64,000 nt of DNA, from NCBI GenBank assembly GCA_964427415.1, contig CAYRUH010000020.1, forward strand, positions 1 to 64,000, read 5' to 3'. Of the stretch, positions 46,915 through 54,685 are shown in pieces; the first letter of the stretch is position 1; every line of letters begins with the position of its first letter. This stretch comes from Lentisalinibacter sp964427415 (lineage in GTDB: Bacteria; Pseudomonadota; Gammaproteobacteria; Steroidobacterales; Woeseiaceae). The notes beneath the pieces were generated by a model, which had not been told where the DNA came from, did no database searches, and saw only the letters and a list, made by a program, of their open reading frames with translations. Position numbers and translations under genes: made by a program.

Positions 46915-47915
46915 AAGAGTTCCGCTGCACCTGCGGCAATCGGTTGTATTTCGACAATTCCCGCTGTCTCGCCTGCGGGCGGGAGGCCGGTTTCGATCCC
47001 GCGAGTCTGCAGCTGGTCGCGCTGGAATCCGCAGAGGGCGGAGACGAATGGCATCCGTCGGGCGGCTCCCACCGCTATCGCTTCTGTCTCAACCGCGAGT
47101 GGCACTGCAACTGGCTGCTCGACGGGGACGATTCATCCGGATATTGCGCGTCCTGCCGCCTGACCCGGACGCTGCCGAATCTCGCGCGTGACGACAATCT
47201 CGTGCTTTGGACCCGCCTCGAGGGCGCGAAACGGCGACTGCTCTATGACCTCCTGTCACTGGGCCTGTCCATCGACGAGCAGCGGCTGCGCTTCGAATTC
47301 CTGGAGGACCGGCGCACGAATCCGCTGGTGCGGGAGATGCATGTGTACACCGGCCACCGTGACGGCGTCATCACGATCAACGTGGCCGAGGCCGACGATT
47401 CGGCCCGGGAAGCCATCCGCGAGGCGATGGGGGAGTCCTACCGGACGCTGCTCGGCCACATGCGCCACGAGAGCGGGCACTATTACTGGTCGGTCGTGGT
47501 GAATACCGAAGAGTCCCTCACGGAATGCCGCAGCCTGTTCGGTGACGAACGCGAAGACTACCAGGGCGCACTGCAGCGCTACCACGAGCGCGGCGGGGGC
47601 GCCGGCAGCCCGTCCGCCTACGTGAGCGCCTATGCCGCGTCCCATCCCACGGAAGACTGGGCGGAGTGCTGGGCGCACTTCCTGCATATCGCGGACACGC
47701 TGGAGACGGCGGCGAACGCGGGCCTGATACCCGCTGACGTCGGCGTCCGTGATGACCGTTGGCTGGACCGCTGGACGGAGGTGGCGGTGGCGTTGAACGA
47801 GATGAATCGCAGTCTGGGACTGCGGGATGCCTATCCGTTCAGCCTGGCGCCCGCCGTCTGCGAGAAGCTGGAATTCATCCGTCGACGAGTCTTATATTCT
47901 TCGTCTCCACCCTGA
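46911..47915 (+). CDS. Zinc-ribbon metallopeptidase (peptidase_Mx-like) in Anbu cluster
   Basis: 334 residues from ATG 46911. N-terminal zinc ribbon (CTCGN...CLACG; Cys6, Cys8, Cys19, Cys22) with a second Cys pair (YCASCRLTRTLPNLA). The catalytic zinc motif is HESGH in GHMRHESGHYYWSVV near residue 186; a further acidic ligand is likely in TEDWAECWAHFLH near residue 249. This is the 'putative zinc-binding metallopeptidase' family. It occupies the place of the transglutaminase-like gene in many Anbu clusters. Its 3' end overlaps the convergent Anbu gene by 41 bp. Confidence 0.85.
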   Translation: MKEFRCTCGNRLYFDNSRCLACGREAGFDPASLQLVALESAEGGDEWHPSGGSHRYRFCLNREWHCNWLLDGDDSSGYCASCRLTRTLPNLARDDNLVLWTRLEGAKRRLLYDLLSLGLSIDEQRLRFEFLEDRRTNPLVREMHVYTGHRDGVITINVAEADDSAREAIREAMGESYRTLLGHMRHESGHYYWSVVVNTEESLTECRSLFGDEREDYQGALQRYHERGGGAGSPSAYVSAYAASHPTEDWAECWAHFLHIADTLETAANAGLIPADVGVRDDRWLDRWTEVAVALNEMNRSLGLRDAYPFSLAPAVCEKLEFIRRRVLYSSSPP

Positions 47916-48630
47916 AGCATGGCAACTCCCCGAACGCTCTGCGCAGGCTCTCCTGCCAGGCGGAACGGATCCGGGCGAGATACTCGCTGTCTTCCTCGAA
48001 CAGCAGCCGCTGGCCCTCCGCCTGGCTGTCCCGGCGATACAGCAGCACCTCCACCGGCGGGCCGACCGTGGCGTTGCTGCGCATCGTCGAGTCCATGGAG
48101 ACCAGCGCGCAGCGGGCGGCTGTCTCCAGGTCGGTAGTCCGGGCGATTATCCGGTCCAGTATGGGCTTGCCGTACTTCGTCTCGCCGATCTGAAGATACG
48201 GCGTGCGATCCGTGGTGTGGACGTAATTGCCCTCCGGATACACCAGGTACAAACGCTGCGGCTGATTGCGGATCTGGCCGCCGAGTATGAAGCTCGCTTC
48301 GGGGCTGAAGCCCGACTCCTCGTCCTTGCCGGCATGGCGCGCCTGGATGGAGCGGCTCGCCGCGCCGACGTAGTCGGCCACCTCCGCCATGGTGGCGAGC
48401 GACGCCAGGCTGGTGTTCTCGCCATTCCGGACGTCGCGGGCGAGCTTGGCGACCACTGTCTGGGTGGTGGCCAGATTGCCCGCGCTGAGAAGGACGAAGA
48501 AGCGCTCGCCGTCACCGCAGAATGTGTGCATCTTGGAGAACGTGCTGATCTGGTCGACGCCCGCATTCGTGCGCGAGTCGGAGACGAAGACCATGCCTTC
48601 GTCGAGATTGGCGGCGAGGCAATAGGTCAT
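47875..48630 (-). CDS. Anbu, ancestral proteasome-like peptidase
   Basis: 251 residues, Ntn-hydrolase. Begins MTYCLAANLDEGMVFVSDSR then TNAGVDQISTF: Thr2 would be the nucleophile after Met removal, with Asp18 and Lys33 (FSKMHTF) completing the active site, as in proteasome beta subunits. Anbu forms open helical rings rather than a barrel. Found with permuted ATP-grasp and alpha-E genes, as here, but encoded on the opposite strand and converging on them. Probable role in degrading or processing a peptide made by those partners (inference). Confidence 0.92.
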   Translation of the reverse strand: MTYCLAANLDEGMVFVSDSRTNAGVDQISTFSKMHTFCGDGERFFVLLSAGNLATTQTVVAKLARDVRNGENTSLASLATMAEVADYVGAASRSIQARHAGKDEESGFSPEASFILGGQIRNQPQRLYLVYPEGNYVHTTDRTPYLQIGETKYGKPILDRIIARTTDLETAARCALVSMDSTMRSNATVGPPVEVLLYRRDSQAEGQRLLFEEDSEYLARIRSAWQESLRRAFGELPCFRVETKNIRLVDG

Positions 48631-48680
48631 TGGCCGATCGGGGTCGAGAGCATCACTGCAGTTTCGGGCCGGCCGGAGGC

Positions 48681-49685
48681 TTAGTCAAGGCGCCGCCGGT
48701 ACTCGCCGGGCGCCACGCCGTACCAGCGCCTGAACGCGCGGCCGAAGTTCGCCGCATCCTGATAGCCCAGCCGGTAGCCGATCTCCGCCACGCCCCAGCG
48801 CGTGCTCACCAGATACTCGTGGGCGAGGCTGCGATGCACCTCGTCCAGGATGCGCCGGTAGGAGGTGCCCTCGCGCTTCAGCCGCCGGATCAGCGTGCGG
48901 CGCGAGACGTTCAGCCGCCGCGCGACATGCTCGAGGCCCGGCGAGCGGCCGCCGGCCATGAGCAGACACTGGCGCACCTCCACCTCTAGGGCCGAGCGCT
49001 CCGCCACCTGCTGCAGCAGCTCCTCGCAGCGGGCCAGCGACACCTTGTGCATGGCCTCGTCGTAGAGCAGGCAGGGTGCCGCCAGCCAGGCGGCTGGCAG
49101 GGTGGTTGTGTACTGGTCGCCGTGGAAGCGCAACGTGCCTTCGAAGCGGGCCGCGAACTCGGTCCGCAGACCCGCCCTGTCGGCGGGCAGGTGCCAGACG
49201 AGGCCGGAACCCTTGCGGCCCGCGGCATGGCCGACCACGTGGGCGATCACCTGCAGCCCGGTCAGCTGCATGATCTCCATCAGGATGGGGCGCAGCGCGC
49301 CGAGATCCTCGCGCTCGTGGTCGCGGATCTGCACCGTGTCGCCCGTCTCGCGGATCTCGCCCCAGGCGAATGGTGCACGGATCTCACCGAACTTGGTCAT
49401 GATCTTCAGCGCGTCGCCCAGCGTCGGCGAGGTGATAGCCGCGATGCCGAGGGGGCCGTGGTGGGCCACGTCCATCCGCGCTGCCATCTCGAGATGCCAG
49501 CCCGGCGCGAGACGCCGGTCGATCGCCTGCAGCAGCCGCCGCACCGCGGCGAACGGCACGTAGTGGTCGGTACCCTCCATTTCCCGCGGGCGGATGCGCG
49601 CCGCTCTCAGGATCTCGCGCCGGTCGGGGCCGTCCAGGTCGAGTGCGCCGACAAAAGTCCTGATATAGGTGACGGGAAGATGCAT
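48681..49685 (-). CDS. AraC-family transcriptional regulator (OruR/AlkR-like)
   Basis: 334 residues. N-terminal 'arabinose-binding-domain-like' region (PLGIAAITSPTLGDALKIMT, typical of OruR/ArgR-type AraC proteins) and a C-terminal HTH_18: LEHVARRLNVSRRTLIRRLK then WGVAEIGYRLGYQDAANFGR AFRRWYG. Divergent from alkB across 145 bp, which holds two direct repeats, so it most likely controls alkB in response to alkane or a product. The first repeat overlaps its start codon, suggesting autoregulation. Confidence 0.9.
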   Translation of the reverse strand: MHLPVTYIRTFVGALDLDGPDRREILRAARIRPREMEGTDHYVPFAAVRRLLQAIDRRLAPGWHLEMAARMDVAHHGPLGIAAITSPTLGDALKIMTKFGEIRAPFAWGEIRETGDTVQIRDHEREDLGALRPILMEIMQLTGLQVIAHVVGHAAGRKGSGLVWHLPADRAGLRTEFAARFEGTLRFHGDQYTTTLPAAWLAAPCLLYDEAMHKVSLARCEELLQQVAERSALEVEVRQCLLMAGGRSPGLEHVARRLNVSRRTLIRRLKREGTSYRRILDEVHRSLAHEYLVSTRWGVAEIGYRLGYQDAANFGRAFRRWYGVAPGEYRRRLD

Positions 49686-49726
49686 TTTCTGGCACTTAAT
49701 AACCAGCCAGTGGCATTTCTAGCACT
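49682..49726. promoter_or_regulatory. Direct repeats in araC-alkB intergenic region, likely AraC operator
   Basis: GCATTTTCTGGCACT (starting 49682) and GCATTTCTAGCACT (starting 49713) are near-identical and lie 31 bp apart, about three helical turns. Direct repeats with TGCA-N6-GG-like content are typical of AraC/XylS operators. The first covers the araC start codon; the second is about 105 bp upstream of the alkB start. Confidence 0.55.
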
Positions 49727-49830
49727 GTTATCCGGCGCCGGTCAAAGCACAATAGGTGCCCGGGGCAGCAAGCGCGTCAGCGGACTGGTCGATCCGGGAC
49801 TGATTCCCGGCTCCGCCGCAGGGGGAAAAC

Positions 49831-51033
49831 ATGAAAACCTTCGTCTACAGCACGCCCGACGGCGTGGCCATGTCCTACACCGACCGCAAGCGCACCTGGT
49901 GGTCGTTGTCCGTACTCTGGGCACTCTATCCGCTGGTCGGCATCGGTCTGCATGCCTGGACCGGCATCGAGGCGATGCTGCTGGTGCCCCTGTTCACGAG
50001 CTACGTCGTGGCGCCCGCCATGGACTGGCTGATGGGCGAGGACGAGAGCAACCCGCCCGAGCGCATGGTGCGCGAGCTGGAGGACGACCCCTACTACCGG
50101 GTCCTCACCTACATCACGGTGCCCATGCACTTCGTCTCCCTGATTGCCGCGGCCTGGTGGGCCGGCACCCAGGATCTGTCCTGGTGGGGCTACCTGGTGC
50201 TGGCGATGACGGCGGGCATGGCGAGCGGGCTCGGCATCAACACCGGCCACGAGCTCGGCCATAAGAAATCGAAGCTGGAGCGCTGGCTCGCCAAGATCGT
50301 CCTCGCCGTGCCTTTCTATGGCCATTTCTGGATCGAGCACAACAAGGGCCATCACCGGGACGTGGCCACGCCGGAGGATCCGGCCAGCGCGCGCATGGGC
50401 GAGAGCATCTACAAGTTCGCGCTGCGCGAGATCCCGGGTGCGATGAAGCGGGGCTGGCACGAGGAGCGCGTGCGGCTGGAACGCAAGGGTCAGTCGGTGT
50501 GGAGTCTCGACAACGAGATCCTGCAGTCCTACCTGATCTCCATTGCACTGCAGGCGGGGCTCATCATCGCCTTCGGCTGGATCATGATCCCGTTCCTGGC
50601 CGTTCATAACGTGCTCGCCTGGTGGCAGCTGACCAGCGCGAACTACATCGAGCATTACGGGCTGCTGCGCGAGAAGCAGGAGAACGGCCGCTACGAGCGC
50701 TGCCAGCCGCACCATTCGTGGAACTCGAACCACGTGTACTCCAATCTGCTGCTGTTCCACCTGGAGCGCCACTCCGATCACCACGCGCACCCCACGCGCC
50801 GTTACCAGTCGCTCAGGCACTTCGAAGACCTGCCGCAGCTGCCGAACGGGTACTTCGGCATGTATCTCATCGCCTACATCCCCTCGCTCTGGTACCGCGT
50901 GATGGACAGGCGCGTGCTTGCGCTGCCTCACATCGACGGCGACCTGAGCAAGGTCAATGTCGACCCTGACCGGCGGCAGGCGATCGAGACCCGCTACGGG
51001 CAGGGCGCCGCGGCACAGGCGGCGGCCGCATGA
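49831..51033 (+). CDS. alkB: Alkane 1-monooxygenase
   Basis: 400 residues, integral-membrane di-iron hydroxylase converting n-alkanes to 1-alkanols. Six hydrophobic segments and all family His motifs: HELGHKK near residue 141, EHNKGHHRD near 168, NYIEHYGL near 271 and LERHSDHHAHPTRRYQSL near 310. Shine-Dalgarno AGGGGGAAAAC. Electrons come from the rubredoxin encoded by the next gene, whose start overlaps by 4 bp. Regulated most probably by the divergent AraC protein. Confidence 0.96.
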   Translation: MKTFVYSTPDGVAMSYTDRKRTWWSLSVLWALYPLVGIGLHAWTGIEAMLLVPLFTSYVVAPAMDWLMGEDESNPPERMVRELEDDPYYRVLTYITVPMHFVSLIAAAWWAGTQDLSWWGYLVLAMTAGMASGLGINTGHELGHKKSKLERWLAKIVLAVPFYGHFWIEHNKGHHRDVATPEDPASARMGESIYKFALREIPGAMKRGWHEERVRLERKGQSVWSLDNEILQSYLISIALQAGLIIAFGWIMIPFLAVHNVLAWWQLTSANYIEHYGLLREKQENGRYERCQPHHSWNSNHVYSNLLLFHLERHSDHHAHPTRRYQSLRHFEDLPQLPNGYFGMYLIAYIPSLWYRVMDRRVLALPHIDGDLSKVNVDPDRRQAIETRYGQGAAAQAAAA

Positions 51034-51215
51034 CCGAGACGGGCGCGATGGCGCGCTACGAGTGCCCCGACTGCGGTTATGTCTACGACGAGGCGGCGGG
51101 CGACGATCACGAGGGCTATCCGCCGGGCATGAAATTCGCGGACCTGCCGGAGGAGTTCGTGTGCCCTGATTGTGCGGTGCGGTACAAGGAGGATTTCGTC
51201 CGCGTTGCGGGATGA
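51030..51215 (+). CDS. Rubredoxin, AlkB electron donor
   Basis: 61 residues with the two rubredoxin knuckles CPDCGYVYDEAAGDDHEGYP and CPDCAVRYKEDF. AlkG2-type (electron-transferring) knuckle composition. Overlaps alkB (ATGA), so co-translated. A second rubredoxin in this window (hupI, 9572) belongs to the hydrogenase and has a different sequence. No rubredoxin reductase gene is present here. Confidence 0.94.
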   Translation: MTETGAMARYECPDCGYVYDEAAGDDHEGYPPGMKFADLPEEFVCPDCAVRYKEDFVRVAG

Positions 51216-51287
51216 TACCCTCGTCCCCGGGAGTCACGGCGTCTATACTCGCTGTTCAATTGCGGAGCAGCGAATAGGGACGTTCTG

Positions 51288-52193
51288 ATGCGCGAACAAT
51301 CCTGGGGACTGGTCATCGCGGTCGCCGCGACGCTGGCCCTGCTCGTCTTCACCGGCTATCAATTGCTGCAGCGGGAGCAGCCGGAGGAGGCGCCGGCGGA
51401 GCCGCCACCGGCCGCGCAGAGCCGGGAGCCTGCGCCGCCACCGGAGCCCCGCTATCCCATCGAGGAGCCGCAGCCCGAGCCGGCCCCCGCCGAGACGGCG
51501 CGAGCACCGGCCGAAATGCCGGCGCAGCCGGCACGCCCGCCCCTGCCGCCGCTGGACGCAAGCGACGGGCCGTTTACCGACTCGGTGGACAAACTGTTGC
51601 CGGAGGCCGCCGTTCCTGCGCTGGAGCTGCGTGACCGGCTGATCCGCAAGATCGTGGCCACCGTCGACGGCCTGGAACGTGAGGCGCTGCCCGAGCGCGT
51701 GCGTCCCGTGGAGCCGGTGCCCGGGTCCTTCCGCGTCTCCGGCAAGGTGGACGGGGACCTCTACATCCTGAGCCCCGCGAACTACGAGCGTTACGATGCG
51801 CTGGTCAATATGGCGGCGGAGGTCGATCTGTCCCGTGCCGCCGAGACCTACCGGCGCCATTACCCGCTGTTCCAGCAGGCCTGGGCCGAACTCGGCTACC
51901 CGGACAGCTATTTCAACGACCGCCTGGTGGTGGTGATCGACCAGCTTCTGGCCACGCCCGACGTCGCCGACCCCGTGCGCCTGGTGCGGCCCCACGTGCT
52001 GTACAAGTTCGAGAACCCGGTCCTGGAGGGTCTCTCGCCCGGTCAGAAGCTGCTCATACGCATGGGCCCGGAGAACCGCGCCACGGTGAAAACGCTCCTG
52101 CGCCAGTTCCGCGGTGAGATAACAGGCATGACGGAGATTGCCGGGGAGGCTGCGGGTGCCGACACTACCGGCGAGATGGCCGACACGGAGTGA
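51288..52193 (+). CDS. DUF3014 membrane-anchored protein
   Basis: 301 residues. N-terminal signal anchor (WGLVIAVAATLALLVFTGYQ), then a Pro/Glu/Ala-rich linker (residues about 25-90, many PEP and PAP runs), then the DUF3014 domain (DGPFTDSVDKLLPEAAVPAL; RHYPLFQQAWAELGYPDSYF; LYKFENPVLEGLSPGQKLLI). Likely periplasmic and inner-membrane anchored; function unknown. Preceded by TAGGGACGTTCTG. Confidence 0.87.
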   Translation: MREQSWGLVIAVAATLALLVFTGYQLLQREQPEEAPAEPPPAAQSREPAPPPEPRYPIEEPQPEPAPAETARAPAEMPAQPARPPLPPLDASDGPFTDSVDKLLPEAAVPALELRDRLIRKIVATVDGLEREALPERVRPVEPVPGSFRVSGKVDGDLYILSPANYERYDALVNMAAEVDLSRAAETYRRHYPLFQQAWAELGYPDSYFNDRLVVVIDQLLATPDVADPVRLVRPHVLYKFENPVLEGLSPGQKLLIRMGPENRATVKTLLRQFRGEITGMTEIAGEAAGADTTGEMADTE

Positions 52194-52197
52194 TCTG

Positions 52198-52314
52198 ATG
52201 GAATATCTGCTCTTCGGTCTCGCCATCGCGGGGTTCGCCATGGCCGTCAGCGCATACGTGCGTGTCGAGCGTATCGAGAGGCTCCTGAAAGAAAAGAACA
52301 TTATCGACGGATAG
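52198..52314 (+). CDS. 38-residue single-helix membrane peptide
   Basis: Reads MEYLLFGLAIAGFAMAVSAY followed by VRVERIERLLKEKNIIDG. One hydrophobic helix, then an amphipathic charged helix with Leu/Ile spacing that could form a short coiled coil. Starts 4 bp after the DUF3014 stop, so it could be co-translated. Not recognised. The clean membrane-helix composition and operon spacing argue for a real gene; it could also be chance. Confidence 0.5.
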   Translation: MEYLLFGLAIAGFAMAVSAYVRVERIERLLKEKNIIDG

Positions 52315-52315
52315 C

Positions 52316-52581
52316 GATCCGCGGGCGGTGCGCGAATTCGGCTTCCGCGGGCGCAGGTGTCTGCCCTGGATGTGGGGGCTTCCACCCGACCACCGGCGCT
52401 ACTATCCCTTCTACGCCGAGTGCATCGAACTCGGCATGCCGTTCTGCCTTCAGGTCGGTCACACCGGGCCGCTGATGTCGTCGGAGCCGGGACGGCCCAT
52501 CCCCTACCGGGAGCACGTGGCGCTCGAGTTCCCGGAACTGGTGATCGTGGCGCGAAGAAGGTGCTGTTCGGGCTGTCCTAA
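52316..52581 (+). pseudogene. Decayed amidohydrolase (PF04909-type) fragment
   Basis: In one frame the translation reads DPRAVREFGFRGRRCLPWMW, GLPPDHRRYYPFYAECIELG, then MPFCLQVGHTGPL and EFPELVIV. This is a recognisable middle part of an amidohydrolase-2 protein (pattern 'ELGFRGLR..PWLW..PP.D.RYYPlYA.CvELGiPFc.QvGHTGPL'). Just after ELVIV the frame shifts, and the neighbouring frame ends GAKKVLFGLS-stop, matching the normal later motif 'G..KVLFGTnyP'. About 60 residues between them, the N-terminal half and the C-terminus are missing. The enzyme cannot be functional. Confidence 0.75.
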
Positions 52582-52598
52582 TCGACCAGGCCGTCGCC

Positions 52599-53486
52599 TC
52601 AGTCGATATCCAGCCAGCCCTCGGCGAAGGCAACCGCGCCGCCGCCGATCCAGCTGCCGGTCACGCGCCCGTCCCGCTTCTCGGCCCGGGCTTCGAGTAC
52701 GCTCGGGCGCCCCATCTCCGCGCCCTGCAGGATGCGCCAGCCGTAGTCCCCGGAGGCCTCGCGCGTGTAGTGGGCGAGCAGTGCCGACAGGGCGCAGTTC
52801 GCGCTGCCGGTGGCGGGATCCTCGGGCACGCCGTCCAGCGGCGCGAACATGCGGGCCCGGATGTCGTACTCGCCGTCGTCGTGCACGTACATGTGGATGT
52901 CCGGCGGCAGGCCCTGGTCGGCCAGCACGTTGAACACGTCGGCGTCGATCCGGGCACGGGCCAGGGTGTCGGTGTCGGCCAGCTCGGCCATGATGAACGG
53001 CAGGCCGACCGAGGCGGCCTGGGGCAAGTGGGTGTCGGTGACGATGTCCTCCGGTTCCAGCGACAGCGCGGCGGCGATCAGCTCCGTCGATACCGGTTCC
53101 GAGAGCGTGAGGGTCTCCGGCGCGGCCAGCTCGCAGCGGATGCGCCCGCCGTCCCGGCTGATGGATACCGGTACCCTGCCCGCCGCTTCCTCGAAGACCA
53201 CTCCGTCGCGCCCGTCCAGCTCGCCGGTGTGGGCCAGCACGAATGCCGTGCCGATGTTCGGGTGCCCGGCGAAGGGTACCTCCACCTTCGGTGTGAAGAT
53301 GCGCACACGGCGGTCGCCGCCAGTCTCGGGCGGGAACACGAACGTGCTCTCCGAGAAGTTGAACTCCCGCGCTATGCGCTGCATCTGCTCGTCGCCGAGC
53401 CCGCGGGCATCCGGCAGCACCGCGAGGGGGTTGCCGCCGAACAGCGTCGCCGTGAACACGTCGCAGATGTAGTAGCGGTAACGCAA
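52599..53486 (-). CDS. PhzF-family isomerase-like protein
   Basis: 295 residues, PhzF fold (two diaminopimelate-epimerase-like halves). Key stretches: FGGNPLAVLPDARGL at the N-terminus, catalytic Glu in NFSESTFVFPP near residue 45, GHPNIGTAFVL near residue 74, and FAPLDGVPEDPATGSANCAL in the second half. No other phenazine genes are present, so the real reaction is unknown. It closes the minus-strand catabolic operon, 11 bp after the aminomethyltransferase. Confidence 0.9.
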   Translation of the reverse strand: MRYRYYICDVFTATLFGGNPLAVLPDARGLGDEQMQRIAREFNFSESTFVFPPETGGDRRVRIFTPKVEVPFAGHPNIGTAFVLAHTGELDGRDGVVFEEAAGRVPVSISRDGGRIRCELAAPETLTLSEPVSTELIAAALSLEPEDIVTDTHLPQAASVGLPFIMAELADTDTLARARIDADVFNVLADQGLPPDIHMYVHDDGEYDIRARMFAPLDGVPEDPATGSANCALSALLAHYTREASGDYGWRILQGAEMGRPSVLEARAEKRDGRVTGSWIGGGAVAFAEGWLDID

Positions 53487-53497
53487 GGTGCGGCGAC

Positions 53498-54685
53498 TCA
53501 GTAATCGGCGGGCGGTGTCTGGCGGCGGCGCGGCGGATCCCAGAAGGGCTTCGCCACGACGGAAGCTGCGGCCATCTTCCGCGACCAGTGCATCTCGCGC
53601 TGGTAGTAGATTTCCGTGTACAGAGTCTCGCCGGGTTCGCCAGCCGGCCGCTGCACGGTGGCTATCGCGATGTTCTTCTTCGCCACCGGCGACCAGCCCG
53701 CCGAGGTGACAAAGCCCACCTGTTTGTTCCGTCGGCTGTAGACATAGGAGTGGTGCGCCGGCTTGTTGCCCTCGATGTCCAGCTTGACCAGGCGCCAGGT
53801 CGAGCCGCGGCGCAGCTCCGCGGCCAGTGCCCGGCGCCCGTTGAAATTCGGCTTGGTGAAATCCACCAGCCAGTCGAGTCCCAGCTCGAACGGCGAGCGT
53901 GCGCGCGCGGGCCGCACGATCTCGTCGGCAGGCAGAAAGTCCACTCCCGCCTGGATGAAACCGGCCTCGACGCGGCAGAGATCGAGCGCATTACTGCCTA
54001 TCGCTTTTATGCCGCGGTATTTTCCGGCGAGGAACAGCCGGTCCCAGAGGATCTCGGCATGGTCCGGATCGATCCAGAGCTCGTAACCGAGGTCACCGGT
54101 GAAGCCCGTGCGCGAGACCATGAGCTCTGTGCCCTCGAAACGGAAATGGGTTAGCCCGAACGGCTTCAGCGCCTCGACGTCCGTGAGGCCCATCTCCCTG
54201 AGGACGGCGCAGGAGGTCGGGCCCTGCAGGGCGAGGGCGGCGACCTCCGCAGTCTCCTCCGTCACTTTCACGTCGAAGCCGTCGGCCGCGTCGAGCAGCC
54301 ATTCCAGGTGACGCTCCTGGGAGCAGAGCCGGTACTCGCCCTCGCGCAGGTGGAAGATGGTGCCGTCGTCGATGACCTTGCCGGCGTCGTTGCACCACAC
54401 GGCGTAGGCGACCCGGCCCGGCTTCAGCTTCGTCATGTCGCGGGTCACCAGTCGGTCGAGGTAGGGCAGCGCCTCGGGCCCGCTGATGCGGTACTTGGTC
54501 ATAGGGCAGAGATCGAATACGCCCGCGGCGTTGCGCACCGCGAAATACTCGAGGTCCGCGGCGGTGTACTCGGCGGCGGTCGTGTAGCCTTTCCAGTCCT
54601 GCCAGGCGTTGCGGTGATTGGCGGCGGCGGTGCGCGCGTGGAAATGGGTGCGCAGGACGCGTTCGCTGACTCCCCGGGCGCTCAT
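53498..54685 (-). CDS. GcvT-like aminomethyltransferase / demethylase
   Basis: 395 residues, glycine-cleavage T-protein family. The first domain has AGVFDLCPMTKYRISGPEAL, the folate-region CNDAGKVIDDGTIFHL (Asp of the active site) and SRTGFTGDLGYELW; the C-terminal barrel has RLVKLDIEGNKP and GFVTSAGWSPVAKKNIAIA. It would move a methyl or aminomethyl group to tetrahydrofolate, as do T-protein, DmdA (DMSP demethylase) and dimethylglycine-type demethylases. No glycine-cleavage P, H or L genes are near, so a dedicated N- or S-demethylase is more likely. Overlaps the upstream flavoprotein by 4 bp. Confidence 0.88.
   Translation of the reverse strand: MSARGVSERVLRTHFHARTAAANHRNAWQDWKGYTTAAEYTAADLEYFAVRNAAGVFDLCPMTKYRISGPEALPYLDRLVTRDMTKLKPGRVAYAVWCNDAGKVIDDGTIFHLREGEYRLCSQERHLEWLLDAADGFDVKVTEETAEVAALALQGPTSCAVLREMGLTDVEALKPFGLTHFRFEGTELMVSRTGFTGDLGYELWIDPDHAEILWDRLFLAGKYRGIKAIGSNALDLCRVEAGFIQAGVDFLPADEIVRPARARSPFELGLDWLVDFTKPNFNGRRALAAELRRGSTWRLVKLDIEGNKPAHHSYVYSRRNKQVGFVTSAGWSPVAKKNIAIATVQRPAGEPGETLYTEIYYQREMHWSRKMAAASVVAKPFWDPPRRRQTPPADY

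Noticed and set aside
52599..53486. Phenazine biosynthesis locus suggested by the PhzF-like gene
   Set aside because: No phzA-E or phzG homologues nearby; PhzF-fold proteins are common outside phenazine pathways.
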